A stretch of 64,000 nucleotides of DNA from an uncultured Luminiphilus sp. (GTDB lineage: Bacteria; Pseudomonadota; Gammaproteobacteria; Pseudomonadales; Halieaceae). How positions within the stretch are numbered: the stretch's first letter is position 1; each line of letters opens with the position of its first letter. The stretch is from contig CALSUB010000001.1 in assembly GCA_943789425.1 (NCBI GenBank), forward strand, positions 124,001 to 188,000. The letters run 5' to 3'. The position numbers were made by a program, and so were the translations under genes. Positions 17,200 through 25,770 of this stretch are shown in pieces. Below the pieces are notes generated by a model. That model saw only the letters and a list, made by a program, of their open reading frames with translations. It searched no databases and was not told the origin of the DNA.

Positions 17200-18561
17200 A
17201 TGAAAAGACCCGATTTTCTGAGTTATCAAGAGTTATTGGATCAAGAGTGCGTGGCAGTGCCAGACGCGCTACGAGTCGATACTCAGCCAGAGATACCTTC
17301 CGACCTGATTGCCACAGATCGCTGGACTGATCAGGGCGTTTTTGACAAGGAGGTGTCGAATTTATGGCCGAAAGTATGGCAGATGGTCTGTCGAGAGACG
17401 GCCTTCCAGAATCCGGGAGACTATTTCGTTTACGATATTACGCGGTACTCGATTTTGCTGGTGCTTACCGAGTCTGGCGAATTAAAGGGGTTTCATAATT
17501 CTTGTCTGCACCGCGGACGCGCACTGAAGTCGGGGCGTGGCGTGAGTCACGAGATCCGCTGCCCCTATCACGGGTTTTGTTGGCATCTCGACGGCAGCTT
17601 TAAAGACGCGTATTGCGATTGGGAATTTGACGAGGACGCGCTGAGCCAATTGAACCTGCCGGAAGTGCAGGTGACCTCGTGGGGCGGTTGGGTACTGATT
17701 AATATGGATCCCGAGGCGCCAGCATTCGACGAGTATGCTTCGGTTCTAGGCGATCACTTTACGCGTTGGGCACCCGAGGATCGCTACGTTTCGTTGCATG
17801 TCGAAAAAAAGATCCGGTGCAACTGGAAGGTGGCCATGGAGGCGTTTATTGAGTCTTACCATGCGATCCAGACCCACCCTCAAATTCTATCCTTTACCGG
17901 GGGTGATAACTCTCAGTACGACGTTTTCGGGGAGCATTTGAGCCGCACGATCACGCCACAGGGTATTCCCAATCCGGGGCAGGCAGACCGCTTTAACATC
18001 CGCGAGTCAGTCGAGGCAATGACGGGGCCGGAGGGCTTTGAACAGGCGCTGGCGCTGACAGGCAAGTCTGCCGATGACATCAGCTCCAGAGAAGCGATTG
18101 GCGCTATTCGAAAAGCAGAATTTGCGGCGTTTTTAGAGGCCGACAAGCTAGCTTCGGTGACCGACGCCGAGACGATGGATTCTATCTTGTATTTGGTCTT
18201 TCCTAATTTTGCGCCGTGGGGTGGCTTTCAGAGCCAGATCACTTATCGCTATCGTCCCGATGGTATGAACGTGGATGGCTGCATCATGGATATTTATTTA
18301 CTCGATGGCTTTGCTGCAGACGCGCCCAGACCGCCAGACGCAAAAACACTCCACCTCGGTTATGACGAACGCTACGCGGAGGCAGAGGAGCTCGGTATGC
18401 TGGGGTCGCTATTTGATCAGGACGCCAACAACTTACCGGAGGTGCAAAAAGGCCTGATGGCATCTCGGTCTGGCCAAGTGCTTACGGCGAGTTATCAAGA
18501 GCTCCGGATTCGGCACTTTCACGCCACGCTCTCGTCCTACTTGGAAGACAAGCCCGCCTAG
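17200..18561 (+). CDS. Rieske non-haem iron oxygenase, alpha subunit type
   Basis: The N-terminal Rieske domain has C102-x-H104 (SCLHRGR) and C121-x2-H124 (CPYHGF) for the 2Fe-2S cluster. The catalytic domain has the mononuclear iron motif FIESYHAIQTHPQ with H221 and H226 and a later acidic ligand. The length (453 residues) fits an alpha subunit of ring-hydroxylating or similar oxygenases. No beta subunit or reductase gene is adjacent, so it may be an alpha-only enzyme. It starts 36 bases after the P450 stop and closes the oxidative gene series; the next gene is convergent. Confidence 0.9.
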   Translation: MKRPDFLSYQELLDQECVAVPDALRVDTQPEIPSDLIATDRWTDQGVFDKEVSNLWPKVWQMVCRETAFQNPGDYFVYDITRYSILLVLTESGELKGFHNSCLHRGRALKSGRGVSHEIRCPYHGFCWHLDGSFKDAYCDWEFDEDALSQLNLPEVQVTSWGGWVLINMDPEAPAFDEYASVLGDHFTRWAPEDRYVSLHVEKKIRCNWKVAMEAFIESYHAIQTHPQILSFTGGDNSQYDVFGEHLSRTITPQGIPNPGQADRFNIRESVEAMTGPEGFEQALALTGKSADDISSREAIGAIRKAEFAAFLEADKLASVTDAETMDSILYLVFPNFAPWGGFQSQITYRYRPDGMNVDGCIMDIYLLDGFAADAPRPPDAKTLHLGYDERYAEAEELGMLGSLFDQDANNLPEVQKGLMASRSGQVLTASYQELRIRHFHATLSSYLEDKPA

Positions 18562-18617
18562 CACGCCGGTTTACTGGCGCTGACGCGCGTTCGGGGTGAG
18601 CGCTGGTGAGCGAGTTA

Positions 18618-19304
18618 TCAGTAGTTGAGCGCCATGCTGGCCCGACCATCCTTTGTTGTTGCGGTGGCAAAGCTGGGCAGAGCCTTCATGCGCTGCACCC
18701 ATTCCATGCATCGGGGATAGCGTTTGGCGTCAATCATGTCGCGCTCAGCGCCGACGATCATATTATAAGCAATGAGAAAGTCGGCGGCCGATACCACTTC
18801 ACCACCGAACCAGGGTGCGTCCCCTAGATCTGATTCAGCTACCGCTAGAATCCTATCCAGCCGGGGTTGAATAAATAAATTGGTAAGTGCGCCCACGTAG
18901 AGCTTAACGAACGGTTTTAAAAAGAACGGTAGTTGTTGTTGCGAGATGCTCATGACGGTTGCCATAAGTTGCAGCGGCATCATGGAGCCCTGTGTCGCAT
19001 GCCACCAAAAAAGATAACGCGCGCGATGCGGTTCGCCAGGCTCTGGCCTGAGCGTATGGTTTGGTGTTTGGTCCAGTATGTGGTCCATAATCGCGCTGCT
19101 CTCGGCCATCACTAGGTCTCCCTGTGTGATAACGGGCGCAGTCCCTAGGGGTGACAGCGCCTTGTACTCGTCGGACGCGGCCATGGTTTTGCTGTCCCGT
19201 TCATGCACCACCAGGTCGTAATCCAGATTCAACTCCTCAAGCATCCAGAGTACCCGGAAAGATTGTGAATATTCGAGGTGATGTAAGGTAATGCGGTCAG
19301 TCAT
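18618..19304 (-). CDS. glutathione S-transferase
   Basis: The intact 228-residue GST has N-terminal thioredoxin fold ITLHHLEYSQSFRVLWMLEEL, with Ser in the active-site loop, then APVITQGDLVMAESSAIMDHIL (cis-proline and the E-S glutathione-binding pair). The C-terminal helical domain includes APWFGGEVVSAADFLIAYN. It is convergent with the Rieske gene. GSTs near oxygenase clusters often detoxify reactive intermediates, but no link is shown here. Confidence 0.9.
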   Translation of the reverse strand: MTDRITLHHLEYSQSFRVLWMLEELNLDYDLVVHERDSKTMAASDEYKALSPLGTAPVITQGDLVMAESSAIMDHILDQTPNHTLRPEPGEPHRARYLFWWHATQGSMMPLQLMATVMSISQQQLPFFLKPFVKLYVGALTNLFIQPRLDRILAVAESDLGDAPWFGGEVVSAADFLIAYNMIVGAERDMIDAKRYPRCMEWVQRMKALPSFATATTKDGRASMALNY

Positions 19305-19455
19305 GGAGGGTCCCTTTATGGGGGCTCGCAGCAGCGTAGGAGTGAGTTATACAGGCTGGCGTGCCACTTGGATGTGTCTTAGCGCCTGTCAACGTTGGTA
19401 CACGCTTACTCTTATCCACGAGATCAATAGCCGGCGCAGTGGATGACTTAGATGC

Positions 19456-19662
19456 CTATGGCACGAAACCTAGCCAAAGTACCGTTTGAGTCGCTAAGTA
19501 CAGTGCGATACCCGTCCAGATGACGGCTAGGATGACGAGGACGATTCCGTCCTTTAACCAATCGGGCCATTCAAAGTCGAGCCGTGCCAAAATTACCCAC
19601 GGCGCAGCGATGTACGCTAGCGCGATGCCAATATCAATGATCAACCAAATAAACGAGAGCAA
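19456..19662 (-). CDS. small two-helix membrane protein
   Basis: The 68-residue protein has two hydrophobic helices (IWLIIDIGIALAYIAAPWVIL and GIVLVILAVIWTGIALYLA) separated by a short acidic loop FEWPDWLKD. No family recognised. It is the nearest gene to the repeat-bearing accessory patch next to tRNA-Arg. Confidence 0.5.
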   Translation of the reverse strand: MLSFIWLIIDIGIALAYIAAPWVILARLDFEWPDWLKDGIVLVILAVIWTGIALYLATQTVLWLGFVP

Positions 19663-19790
19663 TCGCCATCTCCTTTGTGTCCGGCACCACCATACAGTAA
19701 CAATTGTGGATGGTCCGATACTGCAGGCTGAGCTCTAAACTAGCGGGTCGAGGCAGAGAAGTGTTCGAGACGACATAACCTCGCGCCCAA

Positions 19791-19936
19791 CGGTGGAGGG
19801 TGCTGTGAGAGATTGGACGTTTAGCATCGAATAGAATTTGACTAATCTCAACGGAGACCCCTTTTTCTGACCCGGTAGGGGGCCTAGATCAAAACCACTT
19901 GGGACCCTGCCCATTGTCATTTCGCGCGCGGCGATT
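19791..19936 (-). repeat. dispersed ~145-bp repeat, copy A
   Basis: Copy A matches copy B (20571-20715) along almost its whole length, by eye about three quarters identical. Shared blocks include CGGTGGAGGG, GTTTAGC, CTAATCTCAA, GACCCGGTAGGGGGCC, CCACTTGGGA and CTGCCCATT. It begins 29 bases after the stop of the ArsC-like gene (minus-strand sense). The centre forms an imperfect hairpin (TTTAG / CTAA arms). The remaining ~130 bases up to the small membrane gene show nothing I recognise. The 61-codon reading frame through it is not conserved in copy B and is rejected. Confidence 0.75.
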
Positions 19937-19965
19937 CAAAAATACCCACCCTAAACTCTTTTCAG

Positions 19966-20409
19966 TCATGCCCAATCTGAGCGCGACCCAGATCGCGCCG
20001 CTAATACCCATTCATCGACCTTGCCCTCGATACGATCAATGACCGACATGAAGGCATTTCGGACCGTCTCGTCATTGCTTTCGACTCGCGAGGGGTCGGG
20101 TAGACCCCAATGCCCCTTCGCCACAGTGCCCATCCATATCGGGCAGGCTTCGTCCGCCGCACTATCACACACCGTAATGACCCGGTCAGGCTCATAGTCT
20201 GCAAGGTCATTCCAAGATTGGCTCACCAGGCCAGCGGTTTCGTAGCCGCGCTCGGTCAGATAATGGAGCGTCAGGGGGTGCACGAATGCTGCAGGTGCAC
20301 TGCCCGCGCTGGCAGCTTGCAGCAACCCTTGGCCTCGCTGGTTGACGATCGCTTCACACAGGATGCTTCGGCATCGGTTGTGGGTGCAGATGAACAACAG
20401 TTTCATCAT
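19966..20409 (-). CDS. low-molecular-weight phosphatase-fold protein, arsenate reductase-like
   Basis: The ~147-residue protein has the CX5R loop near the N-terminus (LFICTHNRCRS, C8 to R14), an aspartate-containing VITVCDSAADEACPIW segment, and WGLPDPSR with the catalytic DP. This is the thioredoxin-coupled ArsC/LMW-PTP layout, and several cysteines beyond the loop favour arsenate reductase over tyrosine phosphatase. No arsR or arsenite exporter lies nearby. A dispersed repeat copy follows its stop codon. Confidence 0.82.
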   Translation of the reverse strand: MMKLLFICTHNRCRSILCEAIVNQRGQGLLQAASAGSAPAAFVHPLTLHYLTERGYETAGLVSQSWNDLADYEPDRVITVCDSAADEACPIWMGTVAKGHWGLPDPSRVESNDETVRNAFMSVIDRIEGKVDEWVLAARSGSRSDWA

Positions 20410-20570
20410 GGACTCCCTAGTCTGTATTCGTCGCAGTTACTTGGGGTTGGGTGGAGCTGATCCATTGGCTACGCCATTGCATATATTGCGCTTATTCCTA
20501 CACGGCGGTCCTCTCAAAACAACCAGCCGCTTGGTTGGATTCTTTCAGGGTACAGCCCTTTCTATAGCCC

Positions 20571-20715
20571 CGGTGGAGGGCGCTGTGAAAGATTGAGCGT
20601 TTAGCCTCTGTATATAAACAGCTAATCTCAAGCGAGAAGCCTTTCCATGACCCGGTAGGGGGCCGATATAAACGCCACTTGGGATTCCTGCCCATTCTCA
20701 TTTTTAGCGCAAGCG
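20571..20715 (-). repeat. dispersed ~145-bp repeat, copy B
   Basis: Copy B begins directly after the stop of the GFA-family gene. It contains a clear stem: TTGAG and TTAGC arms (20593-20605) pair with GCTAA and CTCAA (20621-20631), and an inner CTGT/ACAG pair closes the loop. Two imperfect direct repeats (CCGGTGGAGGGCG and CCCGGTAGGGGGCC) flank the stem. Toward lower coordinates another short hairpin (CAACCA / TGGTTG, near 20520-20538) may belong to the element. Confidence 0.78.
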
Positions 20716-20716
20716 C

Positions 20717-21112
20717 TTACCAGCTTTGTAACTGAGGCAACCCATCTACCACATCGTAGTAAGCGCCCTTGTCCGCCATAAAAATATGCTTCACAACTTT
20801 TGTCGCACCGCTAGGCAAATCATCAAGGGTTCCAGCACCAATTGAGGTTGAGTCACCATCATCTTCTCGATAAAACAATGACGAACCACAGCCTATACAG
20901 AACCCGCGCTGCGCCCGCTCGCTTGACCGATACCACTTGAGACCGCTGTCCTTAATCAGTTTCAGATGAGTACTAGGAACTGCCGTTGCCGCCCAGTAAT
21001 GTCCACTTGTTTTACGACACTGAGTGCAATGGCAAGCAAACGTGGGACGCAAAGGCCCATCCACTGAGAAAGTAACCTTTCCGCATTCACACGACCCTTT
21101 AATCGCCATCAT
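20717..21112 (-). CDS. GFA family (glutathione-dependent formaldehyde-activating-like) protein
   Basis: The 131-residue zinc-binding beta protein has GSCECGKVTF, FACHCTQCRKTSG and GFCIGCGSSLFYR, the three Cys clusters of the GFA/CENP-V fold. Despite the family name, most members have no proven activity. ATG 21112 with AAGAGG upstream is preferred over a TTG at 21127. It lies between repeat copies B and C in the accessory patch near tRNA-Arg. Confidence 0.88.
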   Translation of the reverse strand: MMAIKGSCECGKVTFSVDGPLRPTFACHCTQCRKTSGHYWAATAVPSTHLKLIKDSGLKWYRSSERAQRGFCIGCGSSLFYREDDGDSTSIGAGTLDDLPSGATKVVKHIFMADKGAYYDVVDGLPQLQSW

Positions 21113-21176
21113 GTCTTGCCTCTTCAAGTTTTATCCAAGTCTACACACCCTTGCAGGCCTCACTCGAGATAGACGT

Positions 21177-21214
21177 GGGGCTCCTGCTGATTCTCATTTT
21201 CGGCGCGGTGATTT
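21177..21214 (-). repeat. partial copy C of the dispersed repeat
   Basis: GGGGCTCCTGCTGATTCTCA and the following TTTTCGGCGCGGTGATT match one end of copies A and B (A: CCTGCCCATTGTCATTTCGC then GCGCGGCGATT). Only this ~38-bp end is present; the stem region is missing. Confidence 0.5.
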
Positions 21215-21333
21215 TTTGGGGTTAAGTGACTGAGACGGAGGCCATTGCGTTCCATGAAACGTCCCTAGAAGTGGCCTTTTTGAGCGCTCCTAGGCACTAG
21301 AAACCTATATTCTATGGGGGTTTCAGAGCATCT

Positions 21334-21409
21334 TGGCCTCCCCGCCAGGACTCGAACCTGGAATCACCGCTTAGGAGGCGGTAGTTATATCCTGTTTAAC
21401 TACAGGGAG
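21334..21409 (-). tRNA. tRNA-Arg (anticodon CCT)
   Basis: Read on the minus strand, the acceptor CTCCCTG pairs with CGGGGAG. The D-stem is GTTA/TAAC. The anticodon stem ACCGC/GCGGT encloses loop CTCCTAA with anticodon CCT. The T-arm CCAGG-TTCGAGT-CCTGG is perfect. Discriminator G and an encoded CCA complete 76 bases. tRNA-Arg genes are frequent integration sites, and the repeat-bearing patch lies immediately 3' of it. Confidence 0.95.
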
Positions 21410-21531
21410 CAGCGGGCGAGTTTACCTCAAATAGGATGCAGATCTAATTGATGAGTTGAGAATTTGGATCATTGCGCCGAGCATCGGAGTAGTGCATCCG
21501 GTTGCCGGCTGCCCCAATCAACGGGCGGTTA

Positions 21532-22632
21532 CTAAGCGGTTAGATAGCTGGTCACCTCGGCCTCATTGCCACGAAAGAGGGGCGCTAGGTCTCTTTTTGC
21601 CATCTGATAGTTGTACATCGGGTCGTAGTACTGCGTTAGTAGCACTTCGATCCATTTTTTATGGGGCTCAGGATCGCCGTGCCGGTGGCTACTGAGTGCG
21701 GCGGTCAGGTCCGCATGCAGTGCACTGTATCGTGTGTCACCAAGACGCTTTTGAATCCGGGTGAGCGCGTCGAGTAGGCCCCGCTCGAATTCATTGAACG
21801 CGGTGTCCCAGTCGGCCGACAGTGTCACCATTTCTTCGAGGTTACTGAGGATATAATTATCGTAGGAATGCTGAACTCGGTCCTTCAAGGGTACCTCGAG
21901 CTGGATCCAGTTAGCGTGATGCCGCGCCTCTTGTAATGGCAGGGGCAGGGCGCAGCGACCAATCAGCCGGCCCTCGTCCTCTAAAATGAGGCGCGACGGG
22001 TCCTCGGCGTATCGTTTCGCCATTTCGATGCCCACCGCGAGCTCGAAGCTAATTTGAGTCGGTTGCGCGGTCACTCGTTTACCAAATGCCGATCCTCGAT
22101 GATTAGCGAGGCCCTCTAGGTCGATGCTCCCTTTGATGGGGTTACCCAAAAATCCCTCATTGAGCACCCGGGTTTTTGCCGAGCCTGTTTTTCCGCCTAA
22201 CAGTAATATTGGAGTGCGGGTGCAGGTTCTCTCCACCGCATCGATGAGCCAGCGCCGCATCGCTTTGTAACCGCCACGAACGCGGGGATAGTCGATCCCC
22301 TTTTCCTTCAGCCAGCTCTGTGTAATCTCTGACCGTAAACCACCCCGGAAACAAAATAGAGCGCCGTTAGGGTGCTGCTGTGAAAAATGAATCCACTGAT
22401 TCAAACGTTCCGCTTTAAGCTCGCCGTTGACGAGTTTGTGCCCAAGCCGTAAGGCAGCTGCTTGTCCCTTTTGTTGGTAGCAAATACCCACTGCCTCTCG
22501 CTCTTCGTCGATCATGAGGGGGAGATTACTGGCGAGCGGCAGGCTGCCTTTATTGAATTCGACCGGCGCCCGCGTATCAATCAGCGGAATATCATTTAGA
22601 AAAAGCGACTCGAGGTCGTCGATCTCGCTCAT
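21532..22632 (-). CDS. mnmH: tRNA 2-selenouridine synthase
   Basis: MnmH (SelU/YbbB) replaces sulfur by selenium at position 34 of certain tRNAs, using selenophosphate, via a geranylated intermediate. The N-terminal rhodanese domain has PLIDTRAPVEF and the catalytic cysteine in LFCFRGGLRS. The C-terminal P-loop domain has ILLLGGKTGSAKT and the partner RLILEDEGRLIG. The length (~366) is normal. The start ATG at 22632 overlaps the selD stop (TGATG), so the two selenium genes are coupled. Confidence 0.95.
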   Translation of the reverse strand: MSEIDDLESLFLNDIPLIDTRAPVEFNKGSLPLASNLPLMIDEEREAVGICYQQKGQAAALRLGHKLVNGELKAERLNQWIHFSQQHPNGALFCFRGGLRSEITQSWLKEKGIDYPRVRGGYKAMRRWLIDAVERTCTRTPILLLGGKTGSAKTRVLNEGFLGNPIKGSIDLEGLANHRGSAFGKRVTAQPTQISFELAVGIEMAKRYAEDPSRLILEDEGRLIGRCALPLPLQEARHHANWIQLEVPLKDRVQHSYDNYILSNLEEMVTLSADWDTAFNEFERGLLDALTRIQKRLGDTRYSALHADLTAALSSHRHGDPEPHKKWIEVLLTQYYDPMYNYQMAKRDLAPLFRGNEAEVTSYLTA

Positions 22633-23690
22633 CACGCTGAGGACAAAGTGATTCGAGAGGTTGCGCCAGATCGAGTGCTGAGTGTACCAATGACCTCTTG
22701 GGGTAGGCCGTTGTTGTGCAGCACTACTTGCACCTCATGCAACGACGTTTCGGCAACGGCAATCAGCAAACCTCCGCTGGTTTGCGGGTCACACAAGACG
22801 GCCTTTTCTCTCTGTGTCAGCTCGGGCAGTGCAGCGCCATAGGCGGCATGGTTTCGCTCGGTGCCGCCCGGCACACATCCCTTGGCGATATAATCATCCA
22901 GCGCCGGTAATTCAGGAATACGGCTGACATTTAGCGTGGCATCTAGGCCGGCGCCATTGCAGACTTCGAGTAGATGGCCCGCCAGGCCAAAGCCTGTGAC
23001 ATCTGTTAGTGCATGAACGGCGCTTATTTCTGACAGTTCTGCGCCGATCGTGTTGGCTTGGCACATGAACTCTGTGGCGAGCCCTTCATGCGCGGCTTGC
23101 AACTGGCGTTGCTTTTCGGCGGTGGTATGAATGCCAATACCGATAGGCTTGGTGAGCAGTAAACAATCACCCGCTTTGGCCGCGCTGTTTAGTTTGAGAT
23201 TTAAGGGGGGCACTATCCCGGTGACTGCCAGACCAAAAATGGGCTCCGGCGCGTCGATACTGTGGCCGCCGGCCAGTGCGAAGCCGAGTGCGCTACAGGC
23301 ATCGCGGCCACCGCGAATGACAAGATTTGCGATAGCGGGGTCTAGCACATTAACCGGCCAGCCAAGTATGGCAACCGCCACCAATGGTTTGCCGCCCATG
23401 GCATAGATATCGGAGATGGCGTTGGTGGCAGCGATTCGGCCGAAGTCGTAGGGATCGTCCACCACTGGCATAAAAAAGTCGGTGGTCGACAAAATGACCT
23501 GACCGTCGGGCAATTCAACAGCGGCCGCATCATCTCGAGAATGATGGCCCACCAGTAACTCGGGAAACGCAGCGCGCATCTTTTCGGAGGGCTCACCAGC
23601 AAGAATCCGTGACAGGACGTCTGGCGCAATTTTGCAACCACAGCCCGCACCATGACTATATTCTGTTAATTTAACGGTTGTCGGTTTCAT
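22632..23690 (-). CDS. selD: selenide, water dikinase (selenophosphate synthase)
   Basis: SelD makes selenophosphate from selenide and ATP. The catalytic motif HGAGCGCK holds C17 and K20 as in E. coli; position 17 is cysteine, not selenocysteine. The ATP/metal residues lie in [13 protein letters not shown] and [11 protein letters not shown], and the C-terminal DPQTSGGLL is conserved. Length 352 is normal. In this window its only visible user is mnmH; no selA, selB, tRNA-Sec or selenoprotein is seen. Confidence 0.95.
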   Translation of the reverse strand: MKPTTVKLTEYSHGAGCGCKIAPDVLSRILAGEPSEKMRAAFPELLVGHHSRDDAAAVELPDGQVILSTTDFFMPVVDDPYDFGRIAATNAISDIYAMGGKPLVAVAILGWPVNVLDPAIANLVIRGGRDACSALGFALAGGHSIDAPEPIFGLAVTGIVPPLNLKLNSAAKAGDCLLLTKPIGIGIHTTAEKQRQLQAAHEGLATEFMCQANTIGAELSEISAVHALTDVTGFGLAGHLLEVCNGAGLDATLNVSRIPELPALDDYIAKGCVPGGTERNHAAYGAALPELTQREKAVLCDPQTSGGLLIAVAETSLHEVQVVLHNNGLPQEVIGTLSTRSGATSRITLSSA

Positions 23691-23808
23691 GGATAGGCGT
23701 CCAGCGCTCAGAGGATCGAAATCCTACCGCTTTGTGATTGAAAAGCGGAGACTTGTATTGCATTTTTATAGGATGTTTGGGTTGTATCACAGGATCATTT
23801 TGAGGCTT

Positions 23809-25743
23809 ATGGAGGCGCTTCGCTTTCTGGGCGGGGCCGCCTGTCTGGGGTGGCTGTTTTGTTCAGCGGCGATGGGCAGTGAAGTGTCCCCGATACCCTC
23901 TGTTGATCAGTGGGCTACTGAGCGAGCGCTGTACGAAGAGGCTCTGGTGGAACTTGATTCAGGTGCAGGCAATCGCTACCGCGAAATACGATCTGCCCTA
24001 GCGGATTACCCGCTGAGGATCGATCTCGACTTTTCCACCAGTTTGGGGCTCCTTCATGACATGACGCCGGCGGAGGCCAAGACGTTTATCGCTCGTGCTC
24101 AGGGTACCCCGCTGGCGAGTCGCTTCTTGGTCGCGTATCTGCGGCACAAGGCGCAAGATCGACGCTGGCGGGCCTTTCTGGGTGTGCTCGACGCGCCACC
24201 TGCCATGACAGAGCTACAATGCCATTACTATCGCGCGCAGCTAGCCACCGGCGAACCGGTCATCGCGTATGCGGGAGCGGCAGCACTATGGAATGTCGGT
24301 TTTTCACAAGATGATGCCTGCGACCCGCTATTTGATCGGTGGATGGCAGCCGGTGGGCCAGACGGCGCGATGATTTGGTCGCGCGCGCTCAAGGCGTTTA
24401 AAGCGAAGAATGGGCATCTTATTCGTTATTTAAAACGTTTCGCTGGCGACAGTTTGCAGCGAGATCTCGATGAGTTGGGCGCCGTCTATCGGCGGCCCTC
24501 TCGCATTGAGAGGGGGCGCTATCAGGACACGTTGCGCCATGGCGATATAATAGCCTACGGCGTCGTCCGCCTAGCGCAGTTGAGTCCCAGTAAAGCGTAC
24601 AAAACGATGACGGCATTGGCCCAGACGCATCGCTTGACCGTTGAGCAGTCTGACCTGATGAGAGGGTCGATTGTGCGTCATAGTCTATTCGCCGAGCGAG
24701 CGCCTGCGCCCGCACGCTGGGTCGATGCGCAGATAGAACGTTTGCGTGATGACGAGTTAACACTCATCTGGTTGCGCAAGCAGATTGCGCGGGGTGACTG
24801 GGCCGCTATTCAACGTGGTTTGGGTTGGCTGTCCTCGTCTGCCCAGGGACAAGATCGATGGCGTTACTGGGACGCGCGCAGTCGTGATCAGCTCGGATCG
24901 GGTTCAACTGAAGCACTTTGGGAGGCGCTTTCGCAGACTAGAAGCTTTCATGGGTTTTTAGCCGCTGACCATTTGGGCGCCGCTTATCAGCTCAACGCGA
25001 GCCCTCCGCCGACACTCGACAGGCCTGAGAGTCCAGCTATCTGGTTGGGAGTGGGGAGAGTGCAGGAGCTGCTGGTGTTAAAGCAACAGCGACTGGCTAA
25101 AGAGCAGTGGCGCCACACACTCAATCAGGTAGCGGTGGCAGATCGCGAGCGCTTGGGGGATCTCGCGATTGAGCAAAACTGGTTTGACCTTGCGATAGAC
25201 GCGGCGAACTCAGGTGCTATTTGGGATCGGCTTGATCTGCGATTTCCCGCTGTTCACTGGGACGAGTTTCAACGCATCGCGGCGCTCCAGCAGCTCGACG
25301 CTTACGAGCTGATTGCCGTTGCTCGACGCGAGAGTGGATTGTATCCGTTTGCACGATCCAAAGTGGGCGCGAGGGGGTTGATGCAGTTAATGCCATCGAC
25401 GGCGCGCAGCATGGCGGCAAAGCAAAGCACCGGTTATCGTGGCGACGCTTCGTTGTACCAACCCAATATAAACATCCTATTAGGCGCGACCTATTACCGC
25501 GAACTCATGGGGCGCTACGAGCGTAATCGTGTGAAGTCGTTAGCCGCCTATAACGCGGGGCCAAGCCGTGTCTCGCGTTGGTCTTCTGGTGAGTTGCCGC
25601 TAGATCAATGGGTGGATTCGTTGCCGTTTGGAGAGACCCGTGAATATGTACAAGCGGTCCTTGCGTACACTGTTATTTATCGCGCTCGAAGTGGGGTGAC
25701 CGCTTCTTTGTTATCCGAGTCTGAGCGCGCAGCGCGCTATTGA
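23809..25743 (+). CDS. slt: soluble lytic murein transglycosylase, Slt70 type
   Basis: This periplasmic enzyme cleaves peptidoglycan with 1,6-anhydro product formation. From ATG 23809 it has a signal peptide (MEALRFLGGAACLGWLFC...AAMG), a ~430-residue superhelical region, and a C-terminal SLT domain. The domain contains the catalytic glutamate E508 in ARRESGLYPFARSKVGARGL, MQLMPSTARSMA and SLAAYNAGPSRVSRW. The length (~645) fits Slt70. ATG 23689 would give an N-terminal extension with no signal character and overlap the selD start; TGAGG supports 23809. Confidence 0.92.
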   Translation: MEALRFLGGAACLGWLFCSAAMGSEVSPIPSVDQWATERALYEEALVELDSGAGNRYREIRSALADYPLRIDLDFSTSLGLLHDMTPAEAKTFIARAQGTPLASRFLVAYLRHKAQDRRWRAFLGVLDAPPAMTELQCHYYRAQLATGEPVIAYAGAAALWNVGFSQDDACDPLFDRWMAAGGPDGAMIWSRALKAFKAKNGHLIRYLKRFAGDSLQRDLDELGAVYRRPSRIERGRYQDTLRHGDIIAYGVVRLAQLSPSKAYKTMTALAQTHRLTVEQSDLMRGSIVRHSLFAERAPAPARWVDAQIERLRDDELTLIWLRKQIARGDWAAIQRGLGWLSSSAQGQDRWRYWDARSRDQLGSGSTEALWEALSQTRSFHGFLAADHLGAAYQLNASPPPTLDRPESPAIWLGVGRVQELLVLKQQRLAKEQWRHTLNQVAVADRERLGDLAIEQNWFDLAIDAANSGAIWDRLDLRFPAVHWDEFQRIAALQQLDAYELIAVARRESGLYPFARSKVGARGLMQLMPSTARSMAAKQSTGYRGDASLYQPNINILLGATYYRELMGRYERNRVKSLAAYNAGPSRVSRWSSGELPLDQWVDSLPFGETREYVQAVLAYTVIYRARSGVTASLLSESERAARY

Positions 25744-25770
25744 TCAGCGCTTTTTTGGGAGGAGAAAGAA

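Noticed and set aside
19735-20701. Short reading frames (61 and 67 codons) running through repeat copies A and B, and the idea that the repeats are integron attC sites
   Set aside because: A one-base length difference puts the two copies in different frames, so no protein is conserved. A GTTGGGC-like core occurs in copy A but not in B, no matching opposite core is seen, and there is no integrase.
22632-23690. Selenocysteine-containing SelD
   Set aside because: The catalytic position is a TGC/TGT-type cysteine codon in HGAGCGCK, with no in-frame TGA.
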